From Alphaproteobacteria bacterium (GTDB lineage: Bacteria; Pseudomonadota; Alphaproteobacteria; Sphingomonadales; Sphingomonadaceae), in contig JAUIFP010000006.1 in the NCBI GenBank assembly GCA_030430365.1, forward strand, positions 1 to 64,000: a stretch of DNA of 64,000 nt. Direction: 5' to 3'. Shown one piece after another: positions 47,913 to 58,186 of this stretch. The notes below the pieces were generated by a model. The model did no database searches and had not been told where the DNA came from. It saw only the letters and a program-made list of their open reading frames with translations. Both the position numbers and the translations under genes were made by a program. The first letter of the stretch is position 1. Each line of letters starts with the position of its first letter.

Positions 47913-49919
47913 ATGAGTTTGAGGATCTGCCTGCTTGCCGGCGCCATGTGCCTTCCCGTTGCAGCGCCTGCACATGCGCAGGACGACGATGAAACGATCG
48001 TGGTGACGGGCGCCGGTCTGGACGCGACCCCGTCTGTCATCGCCTATTCCACCATCACGATCGGCCAGGACCAGTTGCAGTCTACCGCCTCGGGCCGGAT
48101 CGAGGATGCGCTGTCCAACATTGCCGGCTTCCAGCAGTTTCGCCGCTCCGACAGCCGCTCTTCCAATCCCACGGCGCAGGGCGTGACGCTGCGCGCCCTT
48201 TCAGGCAATGCCACCAGCCGCGCACTGGTGCTGTTGGACGGCGTGCCGATGCTCGATCCGTTTTTCGGCCATGTACCACTGAGCGCGCTTTCGCCCAGCC
48301 AGCTGGAAATGATCCGCGTGACGCGCGGGGGCGGTTCCGGCCCCTTCGGCGCGGGCGCATTGGCGGGCACGATCGAGCTGGAAAGCATCGACGCCGCCGA
48401 TCTGGGCCTGGTGCGCGGTCAGGCCCTGGTGAACGATCGCGGCGAGACCGAGCTGGAAGCCAGCCTTGCGCCCCAATGGGATGACGGGTTCGCTGTGGCG
48501 AGCGGCCGCTGGGACCGCGGACAGGGCTTCTGGACGGCGCCGGAAGATCAGCGCACGCCGGCGTCGATCCGCGCTTCCTATGACAGCTGGTCGGCCGGTG
48601 CGCGGCTGGTGCAGACGCTGGGGCCGGATCTGCAGTTGCAGCTGCGCGGCCTTGCCTATGACGACGATCGCAGTTTGCGCTTCGATGGCGCGGAAACGAC
48701 CCAGAACGGGCAGGATCTCAGCCTCCGCCTGATCGGCCGCGGGGAATGGCAGTTCGACATTCTCGGCTATGGCCAGTGGCGTAATTTCTCCAACATCGTG
48801 ATCAGTTCGGGTACCTTCAATCCGGTGCTGGATCAGCGCGATACGCCTGCCAGCGGCCTGGGCGGCAAGGTGGAAGTGCGCCCGCCATTGGGCTGGGGCC
48901 ACGTGCTGCGCCTGGGTGCAGATTTCCGCCAATCGGAAGGCGATCTCTCGGAATACCGCTTCAACGCCTTCAGCGGCGCAGCCAATGGCAGCCGGTTCGC
49001 AGGCGGCACGAATAGCGATCTGGGCCTGTTTGTGGAGCATGACTGGACGATCGGAATGTTCCTGCTCACCGGTGGCATCCGTGCGGATCGCTGGAGCATT
49101 CGCGATGGCTATCACCGCAATCTGGCCGCTGATGGTTCTGTGCTTGAGGATTCTACCTATGCGGACCGCTCCGGCTGGGACGTGTCCTGGCGTGCGGGCG
49201 CCACGGCCGATGTCGCGCGCGGTGTGCGGCTACGCGGCGCGGCCTATACCGGCCTGCGCCTGCCGACGCTGAACGAGCTTTACCGGCCCTTCGTGGTGTT
49301 CCCGGTGACGACCAACGCCAACGCGCAGCTCAGTAATGAGCGGCTGGAAGGCTATGAGGCCGGCGTGGATGTGATCCTTTCGCGCGACACCGATTTCTCG
49401 CTGACCCTGTTCGACAATAAGGTGGAGAACGCCGTCGCCAATGTCACGCTCACCGATACGGAACGCCAAAGGCAGAATCTCGATGCCATTCATGCGCAGG
49501 GCGTGGAACTTGGCGCGCGGGTCGGCGGCGGGCCCGTGACGTTCTTCGGTACGCTGACCTATACCGATGCCGAAGTCGAAGCGAGCGAGGTTCAGGCGGC
49601 GCTGGACGGCAACCGCCCATCGCAAACGCCCAATTGGTCGGCCAGCGCGACGCTCAGCTGGGAGCCGATGGACGATTGGCTGCTATCGGCCACTCTGCGC
49701 CATGTCGGCGCGCAGTTCGAAGGCGATCAGGAGAATGACGAGCTGCCCGCGGCGACTACGCTGGACATGTTCGCAAGAGTGCCGGTCACACGCGATTGGA
49801 GCGTTGTCCTGCGCGGGGAGAACCTCTTCGACGAAGAGATCCTGACCCGCAATCAGGGCGGCTCGATCGATCTAGGCGTTCCGCGCACGGTCTGGGCCGG
49901 GCTGCGCTACGGCTATTGA
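47913..49919 (+). CDS. TonB-dependent receptor
   Basis: signal peptide; plug GRIEDALSNIAGFQQFRRSDSRSSNPTAQGVTLRALSGNATSRALVLLDGVPMLDPFFGHV; C-terminal WAGLRYGY. Confidence 0.9.
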   Translation: MSLRICLLAGAMCLPVAAPAHAQDDDETIVVTGAGLDATPSVIAYSTITIGQDQLQSTASGRIEDALSNIAGFQQFRRSDSRSSNPTAQGVTLRALSGNATSRALVLLDGVPMLDPFFGHVPLSALSPSQLEMIRVTRGGGSGPFGAGALAGTIELESIDAADLGLVRGQALVNDRGETELEASLAPQWDDGFAVASGRWDRGQGFWTAPEDQRTPASIRASYDSWSAGARLVQTLGPDLQLQLRGLAYDDDRSLRFDGAETTQNGQDLSLRLIGRGEWQFDILGYGQWRNFSNIVISSGTFNPVLDQRDTPASGLGGKVEVRPPLGWGHVLRLGADFRQSEGDLSEYRFNAFSGAANGSRFAGGTNSDLGLFVEHDWTIGMFLLTGGIRADRWSIRDGYHRNLAADGSVLEDSTYADRSGWDVSWRAGATADVARGVRLRGAAYTGLRLPTLNELYRPFVVFPVTTNANAQLSNERLEGYEAGVDVILSRDTDFSLTLFDNKVENAVANVTLTDTERQRQNLDAIHAQGVELGARVGGGPVTFFGTLTYTDAEVEASEVQAALDGNRPSQTPNWSASATLSWEPMDDWLLSATLRHVGAQFEGDQENDELPAATTLDMFARVPVTRDWSVVLRGENLFDEEILTRNQGGSIDLGVPRTVWAGLRYGY

Positions 49920-49936
49920 GCGCAAGGCGGTCGTTC

Positions 49937-51610
49937 CTATCCGCGCGAAATGGTCGTTTCCTTTTCGGTGATGAATTCCACCAATGCGGGCTGACCGGCC
50001 TCGGTCGCGGCGATCGCGCGCTTTAGCGCGGGAACGATCTCGCTGGCTTCGGTCACGCGTTCGCCATGGCAGCCCAGCGAGCGGGCAAAGGCGGCATAGT
50101 CCCCGCTGATATCGGTGGAGCGGTACTTTTCCGTCGCCACGGGCATCACCGGCAATTCGATCGCCATCGCCTGGTTGTTGAGCAGGATGGAGAGGATCGG
50201 AATGCTCTCCCGCGCTGCGGTTTCCAGGTCGGTGCCGGTAAACCCGATTGCAGCATCGCCCCAGACATTGATGCACAGCCTTTCCGGATGGACCAGCTTT
50301 GCCCCCATGGCGAGGCCGAGCCCATAGCCGAGCTGGGTCGATTTGCCCCAGCCGATATAGGAATGCGGCGCGCTGCTCTTCCAGAAAGGCACCAGCTGAT
50401 CGCGCGGGCTGCCCGCATCGTGGGTGATGATTGTGTGCGGCTTGTCGACCACTTGCTGCAGGTCCCACAGGACGCGGTAGGGGGAAAGCGGGGTGCTTTC
50501 CTGCGTGCATTTGGGCATCCATTGCGCCAGCCATGCGGCCTCCACATCCTTGATCCGATGGGCCACAGGTGCATTGTCGCGCGCCTGCGGCAGGCGTGCC
50601 TTCACTGCGTCAAGCAGCACCTGCAGGGTAAGCCTGGCATCGCCGATTAGCGCGATTTCACTGGCCACGGATTTGTCGATGTCGGTTGGGTCCAGCGTGG
50701 CGTGGATCACTGCCTTGCCATCCGGAATCTTCAGACCGAAACCTGTCGCGGTGAAGCTGCAGCCGATGCCGAACAGCAGATCGCATTCGTCCAGCCACTT
50801 GCGAACGCAGCCATTGATGCCGTTGCCCCCTGAACCCAGCGCCAGCGGATGGGTTTCGTCGAAGGTGCTCTTGCCCGGTAGGCTCGTCATCACCGGGATC
50901 GCCAGATGCTCGGCAAGCTGCTGCAGCTCTTCATAGGCTTCGGACCAATGGACGCCCTGGCCGGCATAGATCGCCGGATTTTCCGCAGCGATCAGGCGCT
51001 CGGCCGCCGCCTCGATTTCCGCTTGAGCGGGCCGGCTCAGTGCGACCTTGCCGGGCCGATATTCCAATTCCCCCTCATAGGGCTTGTCGAGAATGTCATA
51101 GGGCAGTTCGACCAGCACGGGCTGCGGGCGGCCATTGCGCAGCTGCGTGAAGGCACGGCGCAGCACCGGGACGACCTGGTCTGCGCCGGTGAGCGGCTCT
51201 GCATGTTTCGAAACGCTGGCCATGGAGCGGACCGAGTTGAAATTGAACGGGACGTGCATCTGCCCCAGCGCATAACCTTGCGGCATCACAAGCACCGGCA
51301 CGCAGTCGGCAAAGGCCTGGGCCACGCCGCCAAAGGCGTTTTCCGCGCCCGGGCCCTGCTGCATCACGAATACGCCCATCTTGCCGCCCTTGGTCATACG
51401 GCTGACGGCGTCCGCCATATGCAGGCCCGTGCGTTCCTGCCGCACGATGATGGTGCGGATGTCGATCCGCGCGGCAGCTTCCAGGATCTGATTGCGCGGA
51501 TAGCCAAAGACGATTTCCACCCCTTCGCGTTTCAGCACCGCTGCGATTGCGTCGGCCACTGTGCCGTTCGCATGGACTTGCTGGCCGGTATCTCCGCTGC
51601 CTGTTCTCAT
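49937..51610 (-). CDS. thiamine diphosphate-dependent enzyme (acetolactate synthase/benzoylformate decarboxylase superfamily)
   Basis: VRQERTGLHMADAVSRMTKG; HDAGSPRDQLVPF; NVWGDAAIGFTGTDLETAARESIPILSILLNNQ; start at MRTGSGDTG. Confidence 0.88.
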   Translation of the reverse strand: MRTGSGDTGQQVHANGTVADAIAAVLKREGVEIVFGYPRNQILEAAARIDIRTIIVRQERTGLHMADAVSRMTKGGKMGVFVMQQGPGAENAFGGVAQAFADCVPVLVMPQGYALGQMHVPFNFNSVRSMASVSKHAEPLTGADQVVPVLRRAFTQLRNGRPQPVLVELPYDILDKPYEGELEYRPGKVALSRPAQAEIEAAAERLIAAENPAIYAGQGVHWSEAYEELQQLAEHLAIPVMTSLPGKSTFDETHPLALGSGGNGINGCVRKWLDECDLLFGIGCSFTATGFGLKIPDGKAVIHATLDPTDIDKSVASEIALIGDARLTLQVLLDAVKARLPQARDNAPVAHRIKDVEAAWLAQWMPKCTQESTPLSPYRVLWDLQQVVDKPHTIITHDAGSPRDQLVPFWKSSAPHSYIGWGKSTQLGYGLGLAMGAKLVHPERLCINVWGDAAIGFTGTDLETAARESIPILSILLNNQAMAIELPVMPVATEKYRSTDISGDYAAFARSLGCHGERVTEASEIVPALKRAIAATEAGQPALVEFITEKETTISRG

Positions 51611-51779
51611 GGAATCCCCGTCTCCCGATTTTGCACGCTGAAGGCGGGCACGCTGGCCCGCTATCGCAATCCTTAACACCTACAATAAATTCGGCAGGCG
51701 TACAGGGATTAGCCGGGAGAGGTCCCGGCTTCTGCAGAAGGGAATGGGGATTGCGGCAACCCGGTCCCGCGGGGCGGGG

Positions 51780-52295
51780 TTATTTTTCCGGTAGCCCTGC
51801 GTCGAGCCTGGTCAGCAGCTCGGCAAAGAATTCGTTCACCTGATCCAGCTGCGCTTCGGAAAAGCCTTCGAGCAAGCGCCCGCGCAGGGCATCGGCAATA
51901 TCGAAAATCTCCTCAAGCGCCTGCTCGCCGGCAGGAGTTGCCTTGAGAAGTTTCGTGCGCCGGTCCTTCGGATCGGGCAAGCGCTCGACCATGCCGTCCT
52001 TCTCAAGCGAATCGAGCATCCGGGTGAGCGTTGGCCCTTCGATACGCAGGCGCTTCGCGATATCCACCTGCGGGCTGAGCGGCGGGGAATTCATGATCGC
52101 CGAAATGGCTTCCATGCGGGCGGAGCTCTGATCGATCGGCCGCAATTTCTCGTCCAGCAGCGAACGCCATCGGCGCGCCGCCAGAACCATATAGATGGTC
52201 AGCCGGATCTCCGGCGTGGCCTTGCCTTCCATATAGAGGTCGAAAGTACTCTTCACGCCCGTACCGGATTTTGTGTCGCTTGATGCAACCATCAC
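51780..52295 (-). CDS. MarR family transcriptional regulator
   Basis: LSPQVDIAKRLRIEGPTLTRMLDSLEKDGMVERLPDPKDRRTKLLKATPAGEQAL. Confidence 0.9.
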   Translation of the reverse strand: MMVASSDTKSGTGVKSTFDLYMEGKATPEIRLTIYMVLAARRWRSLLDEKLRPIDQSSARMEAISAIMNSPPLSPQVDIAKRLRIEGPTLTRMLDSLEKDGMVERLPDPKDRRTKLLKATPAGEQALEEIFDIADALRGRLLEGFSEAQLDQVNEFFAELLTRLDAGLPEK

Positions 52296-52438
52296 TTGCC
52301 CCGTTTTGCTCTTTGTCCACCTGAATGGCGCGATCGTGATGCGATCGCCGGTAACATGGTGCCGGAACCGGAAAATGGCAATTGCCTAACACATGGACTG
52401 GCGTGGCCTAGAGCAAATTGTCTGCAATGCAAGCCAAG

Positions 52439-54121
52439 CTAGGCGGCATGCGTGCGCAGTTCCAGCGCCGCCATCAGAAGTTCGCGCGTATAGTCGGTCT
52501 GCGGGTTCTCGAAGATTTTATCTGCCGGGCCCTGTTCCACCACCTTGCCGCCGCGCATCACCAGCAGATCGTGCGCCAGCGTGCGCACCACTTTCAGGTC
52601 GTGGCTGATGAACAGATAGGTCAGATTGTGCCGGGCCTGGAGGTCGCGCAGCAACTCCACGATCTGGCCTTGAACCGACATGTCCAGCGCGCTGGTCGGT
52701 TCGTCCAGCACGACGAGGTCCGGCCTCAAGATCATGGCCCGGGCAATGGCGATGCGCTGGCGCTGCCCGCCTGAAAATTCGTGCGGATATCTGTCCAGCA
52801 CGGCGGCAGACAGCCCCACTTCGCCAATGATGGTGCGCACCGCCTCTTCCCGTTCCTCGCGTGAGAGGTGGGGGCGGTGGATCGGCAGGCCTTCGCCCAC
52901 GATCTGGCGGACCGTCATCTTCGGGCTGAGCGAGGCGAAGGGATCCTGAAAGACGATCTGCATCTTGTCGCGCAGCGGACGCATGGCCTTGGTGTTGCGC
53001 GTATGGATCGGCTCACCTTCGAACAGGATCTTGCCTTGCGAACGGCTGATTCGCAGCAGGGCCATGCCCAGCGTCGTCTTGCCGGAACCCGATTCCCCGA
53101 CAACGCCCAGAGTGTGGCCTCGGCGCAGATTGATCGTCACCCCGTCCACCGCCTTCACATGGTCGCGCACGCGGCCGGACCAGCCCTTGATCGGAAACCA
53201 GACCTTGAGGTCCTCTGCCTGGATGATCTGCTCCGGCTCCCCTTGCAGGGGCAACGGCTGGCCCTTGGGCTCGGCATTGACCAGGCGCTTCGTGTAATCG
53301 TGCTCTGGCCGGTCGAACACCTGGTCCACATCGCCGGTTTCGACCACTTCGCCCTCAGTCATCACGCAGACGCGATTTGCCATCTTGCGCACTACGCCCA
53401 GATCGTGCGTGATCAGCAGCATCGCCATGCCCAGCCGTTGCTGCAGATCGTGCAGCAATTCCAGAACCTGCGCCTGGATCGTTACGTCCAGCGCCGTGGT
53501 CGGTTCGTCCGCGATCAGCATGTCCGGCTCGTTGGCCAGAGCCATGGCGATCATCACGCGCTGGCGCTGCCCGCCGGAAAGCTCGTGCGGAAAGGCCTTG
53601 GCGCGCAATTCGGGATTGCGCACGCCCACCAGGCCGAGCAGCTCAATGATGCGATCATGCATTTCCGCCTTACCGATATCCTGGCGGTGCAGCCGCATTG
53701 CTTCGGCAATCTGCCGCTCCACCCGGTGCAGCGGATTGAGCGATGTCAGCGGCTCCTGCGGGATCAGCGCTATACGCCCGCCGCGCAGATTCTGCATCGC
53801 GGCTTCACCAGCGCCGAGCAATTCCTGCCCATCGAACCGGATCGATCCGGAAGGATGGAATGCCGTGGGATAGGGCAGCAGCTGCAGCACGGACATGGCG
53901 GCGCTGGATTTGCCCGATCCCGATTCCCCCACCAGCGCCAGCGTCTCCCCGCTTCTGACCGAGAAGGAGATGTTTCTGACCGCCTTCACCTCGCGGCCTT
54001 CCGATTGGAAGGAGACGGAAAGATCCTCCACGCTCAGCAGTGGCTGGCTGCCGGCACGTGCCGTGCCGCTGTGTGCTGCGCCTTTTTGCGTCATCGCGTT
54101 TTCCATGACACCTTTGCCCAT
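52439..54121 (-). CDS. ABC transporter ATP-binding protein, dual NBD (YejF-like)
   Basis: two Walker A (GESGSGKSSAAMS, GESGSGKTTLGMA) and two LSGGQ/FSGGQ signatures; TGATG coupling with permease. Confidence 0.92.
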   Translation of the reverse strand: MGKGVMENAMTQKGAAHSGTARAGSQPLLSVEDLSVSFQSEGREVKAVRNISFSVRSGETLALVGESGSGKSSAAMSVLQLLPYPTAFHPSGSIRFDGQELLGAGEAAMQNLRGGRIALIPQEPLTSLNPLHRVERQIAEAMRLHRQDIGKAEMHDRIIELLGLVGVRNPELRAKAFPHELSGGQRQRVMIAMALANEPDMLIADEPTTALDVTIQAQVLELLHDLQQRLGMAMLLITHDLGVVRKMANRVCVMTEGEVVETGDVDQVFDRPEHDYTKRLVNAEPKGQPLPLQGEPEQIIQAEDLKVWFPIKGWSGRVRDHVKAVDGVTINLRRGHTLGVVGESGSGKTTLGMALLRISRSQGKILFEGEPIHTRNTKAMRPLRDKMQIVFQDPFASLSPKMTVRQIVGEGLPIHRPHLSREEREEAVRTIIGEVGLSAAVLDRYPHEFSGGQRQRIAIARAMILRPDLVVLDEPTSALDMSVQGQIVELLRDLQARHNLTYLFISHDLKVVRTLAHDLLVMRGGKVVEQGPADKIFENPQTDYTRELLMAALELRTHAA

Positions 54122-55200
54122 CACAGGGCCTTCTTCGGATCGAAGGCATCGCGTGCCGCTTCGCCGATGAAGATCAGCAGTGAGAGCATCGTGGCCATCA
54201 CCGCGAAGCCGGCGATGCCGAGCCAGGGCGCATAGAGGTTGTTCTTCGCCTGATTGAGCAGCTCCCCGATCGAAGGCGATCCGCGCGGCAGACCGAAGCC
54301 CAGGAAGTCCAGTGCCGTCAGCAGGGCGATAGAGGTCGAGAGGATGAATGGCAGGAAGGTCAGCGTGGCGACCATTGCATTGGGCAGGATATGGCGGAAC
54401 ATGATCAGCCGGTTGCCCAGGCCCAGCGCTCGGGCGGCGCGGACATAGTCCAGATTGCGTGCGCGCAGGAATTCGGCGCGCACGACGCTCACCAGCGTCA
54501 TCCATGTCACCAGCAGCAGCACCCCCAGGATCGAGAAGAAGCTAGGCTCCACGAAGCTGGCCATCACGATCAGCAGATAGAGCACGGGGAGGCTCTGCAG
54601 GATCTCTATCCCGCGCTGGAACAGCAGGTCCGTCCAGCCCCCGAAATAGCCCTGTATCGCGCCTGCAGTGATGCCGACGGCGGAGCTGAGCGCGGTCAGC
54701 AGCAGGCCGAAGGTCACCGATAATCGGAAGCCGTAAAGCACCAGGGCGAACACGTCGCGTGCCTGGCCGTCCGTGCCGAAAATGTGCCGCATCGAAGGGG
54801 CGGAGGGCACCGGTTGCGGGATGTCGTAATCGATCGTGTCGTAGGAGAATCGGATGATCGGCCAGACCGTCCAGCCATCGCCTTCTTCGATCAGGTCCTG
54901 CACGAAGGGATCGTGATAATCGGGCTCGGTCTCGAAATCGCCGCCGAATGCGGTTTCGGGATAGGCCTTGAACACCGGGGCGTAGATTTCCCCGCGATAG
55001 GAAAGCAGGATCGGCTTGTCGTTGGCGATCAGTTCGGCGCAGAGCGACAGGCCGTAAAGCGCCAGGAAGATCCACAGGCTCCAATATCCGCGCTTATTTG
55101 CCCTGAATACGGCCCAGCGCCGCCGAGTGAGCGGGCCGAAGAAGGGCCGCCTGGCCGGTGCGCTCTCCTGCGCCGCGATCACGCTGCCTTCGGCGTTCAT
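54121..55200 (-). CDS. ABC transporter permease (YejE-like)
   Basis: RRWAVFRANKRGYWSLWIF; GTDGQARDVFALVLYGFRLSV; RHILPNAMVATLTFLPF. Confidence 0.9.
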   Translation of the reverse strand: MNAEGSVIAAQESAPARRPFFGPLTRRRWAVFRANKRGYWSLWIFLALYGLSLCAELIANDKPILLSYRGEIYAPVFKAYPETAFGGDFETEPDYHDPFVQDLIEEGDGWTVWPIIRFSYDTIDYDIPQPVPSAPSMRHIFGTDGQARDVFALVLYGFRLSVTFGLLLTALSSAVGITAGAIQGYFGGWTDLLFQRGIEILQSLPVLYLLIVMASFVEPSFFSILGVLLLVTWMTLVSVVRAEFLRARNLDYVRAARALGLGNRLIMFRHILPNAMVATLTFLPFILSTSIALLTALDFLGFGLPRGSPSIGELLNQAKNNLYAPWLGIAGFAVMATMLSLLIFIGEAARDAFDPKKAL

Positions 55201-56282
55201 CAGACATCCCTCCGCTCGAAATCGATCCGCGGATCGACCAGCGTGTAGGTGATGTCCCCCAGCAGATTGGCGACCAGACCCAGCAGGGAGAAGATGAACA
55301 GCGATCCCAGCATCACCGGATAGTCGCGGTTGATCGTCGCCTCGAAGCCCAGCAGCCCCAGACCGTCGAGCGAGAAGATCACTTCGATCAGCAGGCTGGA
55401 GGTGAACAGCACGCCGATGAAGGCGGCGGGAAACCCGGCGATCACGATCAGCATCGCATTGCGGAAGACATGGCCGTAAAGCACGCCGCGCTCGGTCTGC
55501 CCCTTGGCCCGGGCCGTCACCACATATTGCTTGTTGATTTCATCGAGGATGGAATTCTTGGTCAGCATTGTCAGGCTGGCGAAAGCGCCGATCACCAGCG
55601 CCGTGACGGGCAGCACCATGTGCCAAAGATAATCCAGGATGCGCGCCGGCCACGAAAGCTCGTGCCAGTTTTCGGAAACCAGACCCTGTGCCGGGAAGAT
55701 GCTCCAGAAATTCCCGCCGGCAAACAGCACCACCAGCAGCACGGCAAACAGGAAGCCCGGGATCGCGTAGCCCAGCGTGACGGCGAAACTGGTCCAGGCA
55801 TCGAAACGCGTCCCCGCGCGCACGGCCTTGCGGATGCCCAGCGGAATCGCGACGAGATAGGTGATCAGCGTGGTCCACAGGCCGAGCGAGATCGACACGG
55901 GCAATCGCTCCACGATCAGGTCGATCACGCGCTGGCCTTTGTAATAGCTGTCGCCGAAATCGAACCGCGCGAAATCCCACAGCATCTTGAAATAGCGCTC
56001 GTGAATCGGGCGGTCGAAGCCGTAGAGTTTTTCGAGCTCGGCAACCATTTCGGGATCGAGTTCGCCGGTGGCGGAAAGGCCGCCGCTGGTCGCGCCGGTA
56101 TCCGTGCTGCCGGAAATCGTGGCCGTGGCGTCTAGCTGCGATCCAGCGAGCTTCGCGGCGATCTGTTCGATCGGCCCGCCCGGCACGAACTGGATGATGA
56201 TGAAGCTGACCGTGACGATCCCAATCAGGGTCGGCACCATCAGCAGCAGGCGCCGCAGGATGTAACTCCACATAGCTGTCAT
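55200..56282 (-). CDS. ABC transporter permease (YejB-like)
   Basis: [35 protein letters not shown]; start at MTAMWSY. Confidence 0.9.
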   Translation of the reverse strand: MTAMWSYILRRLLLMVPTLIGIVTVSFIIIQFVPGGPIEQIAAKLAGSQLDATATISGSTDTGATSGGLSATGELDPEMVAELEKLYGFDRPIHERYFKMLWDFARFDFGDSYYKGQRVIDLIVERLPVSISLGLWTTLITYLVAIPLGIRKAVRAGTRFDAWTSFAVTLGYAIPGFLFAVLLVVLFAGGNFWSIFPAQGLVSENWHELSWPARILDYLWHMVLPVTALVIGAFASLTMLTKNSILDEINKQYVVTARAKGQTERGVLYGHVFRNAMLIVIAGFPAAFIGVLFTSSLLIEVIFSLDGLGLLGFEATINRDYPVMLGSLFIFSLLGLVANLLGDITYTLVDPRIDFERRDV

Positions 56283-58186
56283 CGGCTGGCTCCATGCGTG
56301 ATGTGCGCGGCTTTTTCGGCGTCGTGCCACCAGACATCGGCCGTATAGACGGAGAAGAAGTAGCTCGGCTCCGTCTCCGGACGTCCGAACCTGTTCCAGT
56401 AGGAGATCGGCATTTCGCCGACCGGCGTTGGATAGGAATGCTGCAGCGGGACCGAATAGAATTCCCAGCGCGCAATCCGGTCCACCACCCGCATCATGTC
56501 CACCACCGTCTGGCGATCCGTGGCGGAGACCATGCGCTGCATCGCCTCGTCGATCGCCGGGTGCTTCACCCCGCTGTAATTGAGCAGGCTGGGCTTGTCG
56601 GCGGCTTCGGACGTCCAGATCAGCAGCATGCCATGGCCCGGCGTTGGCAGCGGGGCGAAGGCATTGCGGTAGAGCAGCAGGTCGTAATCGTAGTTTCGCA
56701 TCAGATGCCGCAGCTGCGCGGCATCGGCATGGCGGAACGTTACTGTGACGCCCAGCCTTTCCATATTGGCAATGAACAGCCCCATCTGGTTCATCGTCAC
56801 TGGCGAATAGGCCAGCAGATCCAGCGTCACCGGCTGTCCATTCGCCGGATCGATCAGCTTGCCGCCTTCGACGCGGTAGCCGGCCTGGCGCAGCAGGCCG
56901 CGCGCCTGCAGCAGGTTCTGCCGCATCTTCGCGCGGTTGCCGCCAACCGGCGGATGCGGTTCACGGACGAAGATCTCGGGAGGCAGGCTGCCGCGATATA
57001 TTTCCAGAATTTCCAGCTCGCCCTGGCCGGGCAGGCCTTCGGCCTTGAATTCGGAATTGGCGAAATAGCTTTCCAGGCGCCCGTAATCGCCGCCCAGGAT
57101 GACCTTCCTGGTCCATTCGAAATCATAGGCCAGCACCAGCGCCTGGCGCACCCGGCGATCCGAGAGGAAAGGCACACGCGCATTGATCGTGAGCGAATTG
57201 TAGACCGCGCCATTTTCATATTCGAGGCTGTCGTTCAGGATGTCGCCGCTGCGAAAGGCGGGCAGCCCTTCCAGCTGCTTCAGCTTCGCCGCATCGGTTT
57301 CGACCCGCAAATCGTCCAGCCCCGCCATGAAGGCTTCGTTCAGCAGCGATGCGTCGCGGTAATAATCCTGCCGTAGATGGTCGAAGTTCCAGCGTCCCCG
57401 GTTCACCGGGTGATCGGCGGCCCAATAATCCGGGTCCCGCTCCAGCACCAGATTGCGCCCCGGATCGGCGGAGGCGACGCGGTAGGGGCTGGCCATCACC
57501 GGCCTATCCAGGCTGGGCTTGTGCGGATCGCGGCGTTCGAAATCCGCCTTGGACACCACAGGCATCAGCCCGATCACGGTGATCAGCGTGGGGTTGTCCT
57601 TCATCGCGAAGTGAAAGCGCACCGTGCTGGGGCCGGTCCGCTCTGCCCGGTCGATGATCTGCGACAGGCGGCTGAAGGCGGGAACGGATAGTCCTTCGCC
57701 CAGGCGGAAGGAATAGATCACGTCCTCCACCGTGATCGGCGATCCGTCGGTGAAGCGGGCGCGCGGGTCCAGCTCGAACTCCACCCAGGCAAGATCCTGC
57801 GGCCAGCGGACCTGTTTGCAGATCAGGCAATAGAAGGATGCCGGTTCGTCCCGGCTCTGTTCCAGCAGGGAATCCGCCGTGAACAGCAATACGGGCGGAA
57901 AGGTGCCCAGCAATGCCACCGGGTTCAGGCTGTCGAAGGTGCCTTGCAGGCCATAGCGGTATTCGCCGCCCTTGGGAGCGGCGGGGTTGGTGTAATCGAA
58001 ATGGTCGAAGCCGGATTGGTATTTGAGCTGGCCGAAGGCGGCATAGCCATGACTGGTGGTGACGCCGGGATAGGCGCCAGGGGCCGCCTGGCCCGCACTG
58101 CTCAGCGCACAAAGCGCAATCAGGGCGATCCATGCGCGCAGCTGGCGCCCGGCGCGATCGCGCAGCTGCCGGGCATAGCGCTTCAC
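56279..58186 (-). CDS. extracellular solute-binding protein (YejA-like), copy 1
   Basis: SBP_bac_5 pattern; [35 protein letters not shown]; signal peptide. Confidence 0.9.
   Translation of the reverse strand: MKRYARQLRDRAGRQLRAWIALIALCALSSAGQAAPGAYPGVTTSHGYAAFGQLKYQSGFDHFDYTNPAAPKGGEYRYGLQGTFDSLNPVALLGTFPPVLLFTADSLLEQSRDEPASFYCLICKQVRWPQDLAWVEFELDPRARFTDGSPITVEDVIYSFRLGEGLSVPAFSRLSQIIDRAERTGPSTVRFHFAMKDNPTLITVIGLMPVVSKADFERRDPHKPSLDRPVMASPYRVASADPGRNLVLERDPDYWAADHPVNRGRWNFDHLRQDYYRDASLLNEAFMAGLDDLRVETDAAKLKQLEGLPAFRSGDILNDSLEYENGAVYNSLTINARVPFLSDRRVRQALVLAYDFEWTRKVILGGDYGRLESYFANSEFKAEGLPGQGELEILEIYRGSLPPEIFVREPHPPVGGNRAKMRQNLLQARGLLRQAGYRVEGGKLIDPANGQPVTLDLLAYSPVTMNQMGLFIANMERLGVTVTFRHADAAQLRHLMRNYDYDLLLYRNAFAPLPTPGHGMLLIWTSEAADKPSLLNYSGVKHPAIDEAMQRMVSATDRQTVVDMMRVVDRIARWEFYSVPLQHSYPTPVGEMPISYWNRFGRPETEPSYFFSVYTADVWWHDAEKAAHITHGASR

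Noticed and set aside
52868-54235. 455-aa plus-strand ORF
   Set aside because: Antisense to the dual ABC ATPase; composition of a GC-rich shadow frame.
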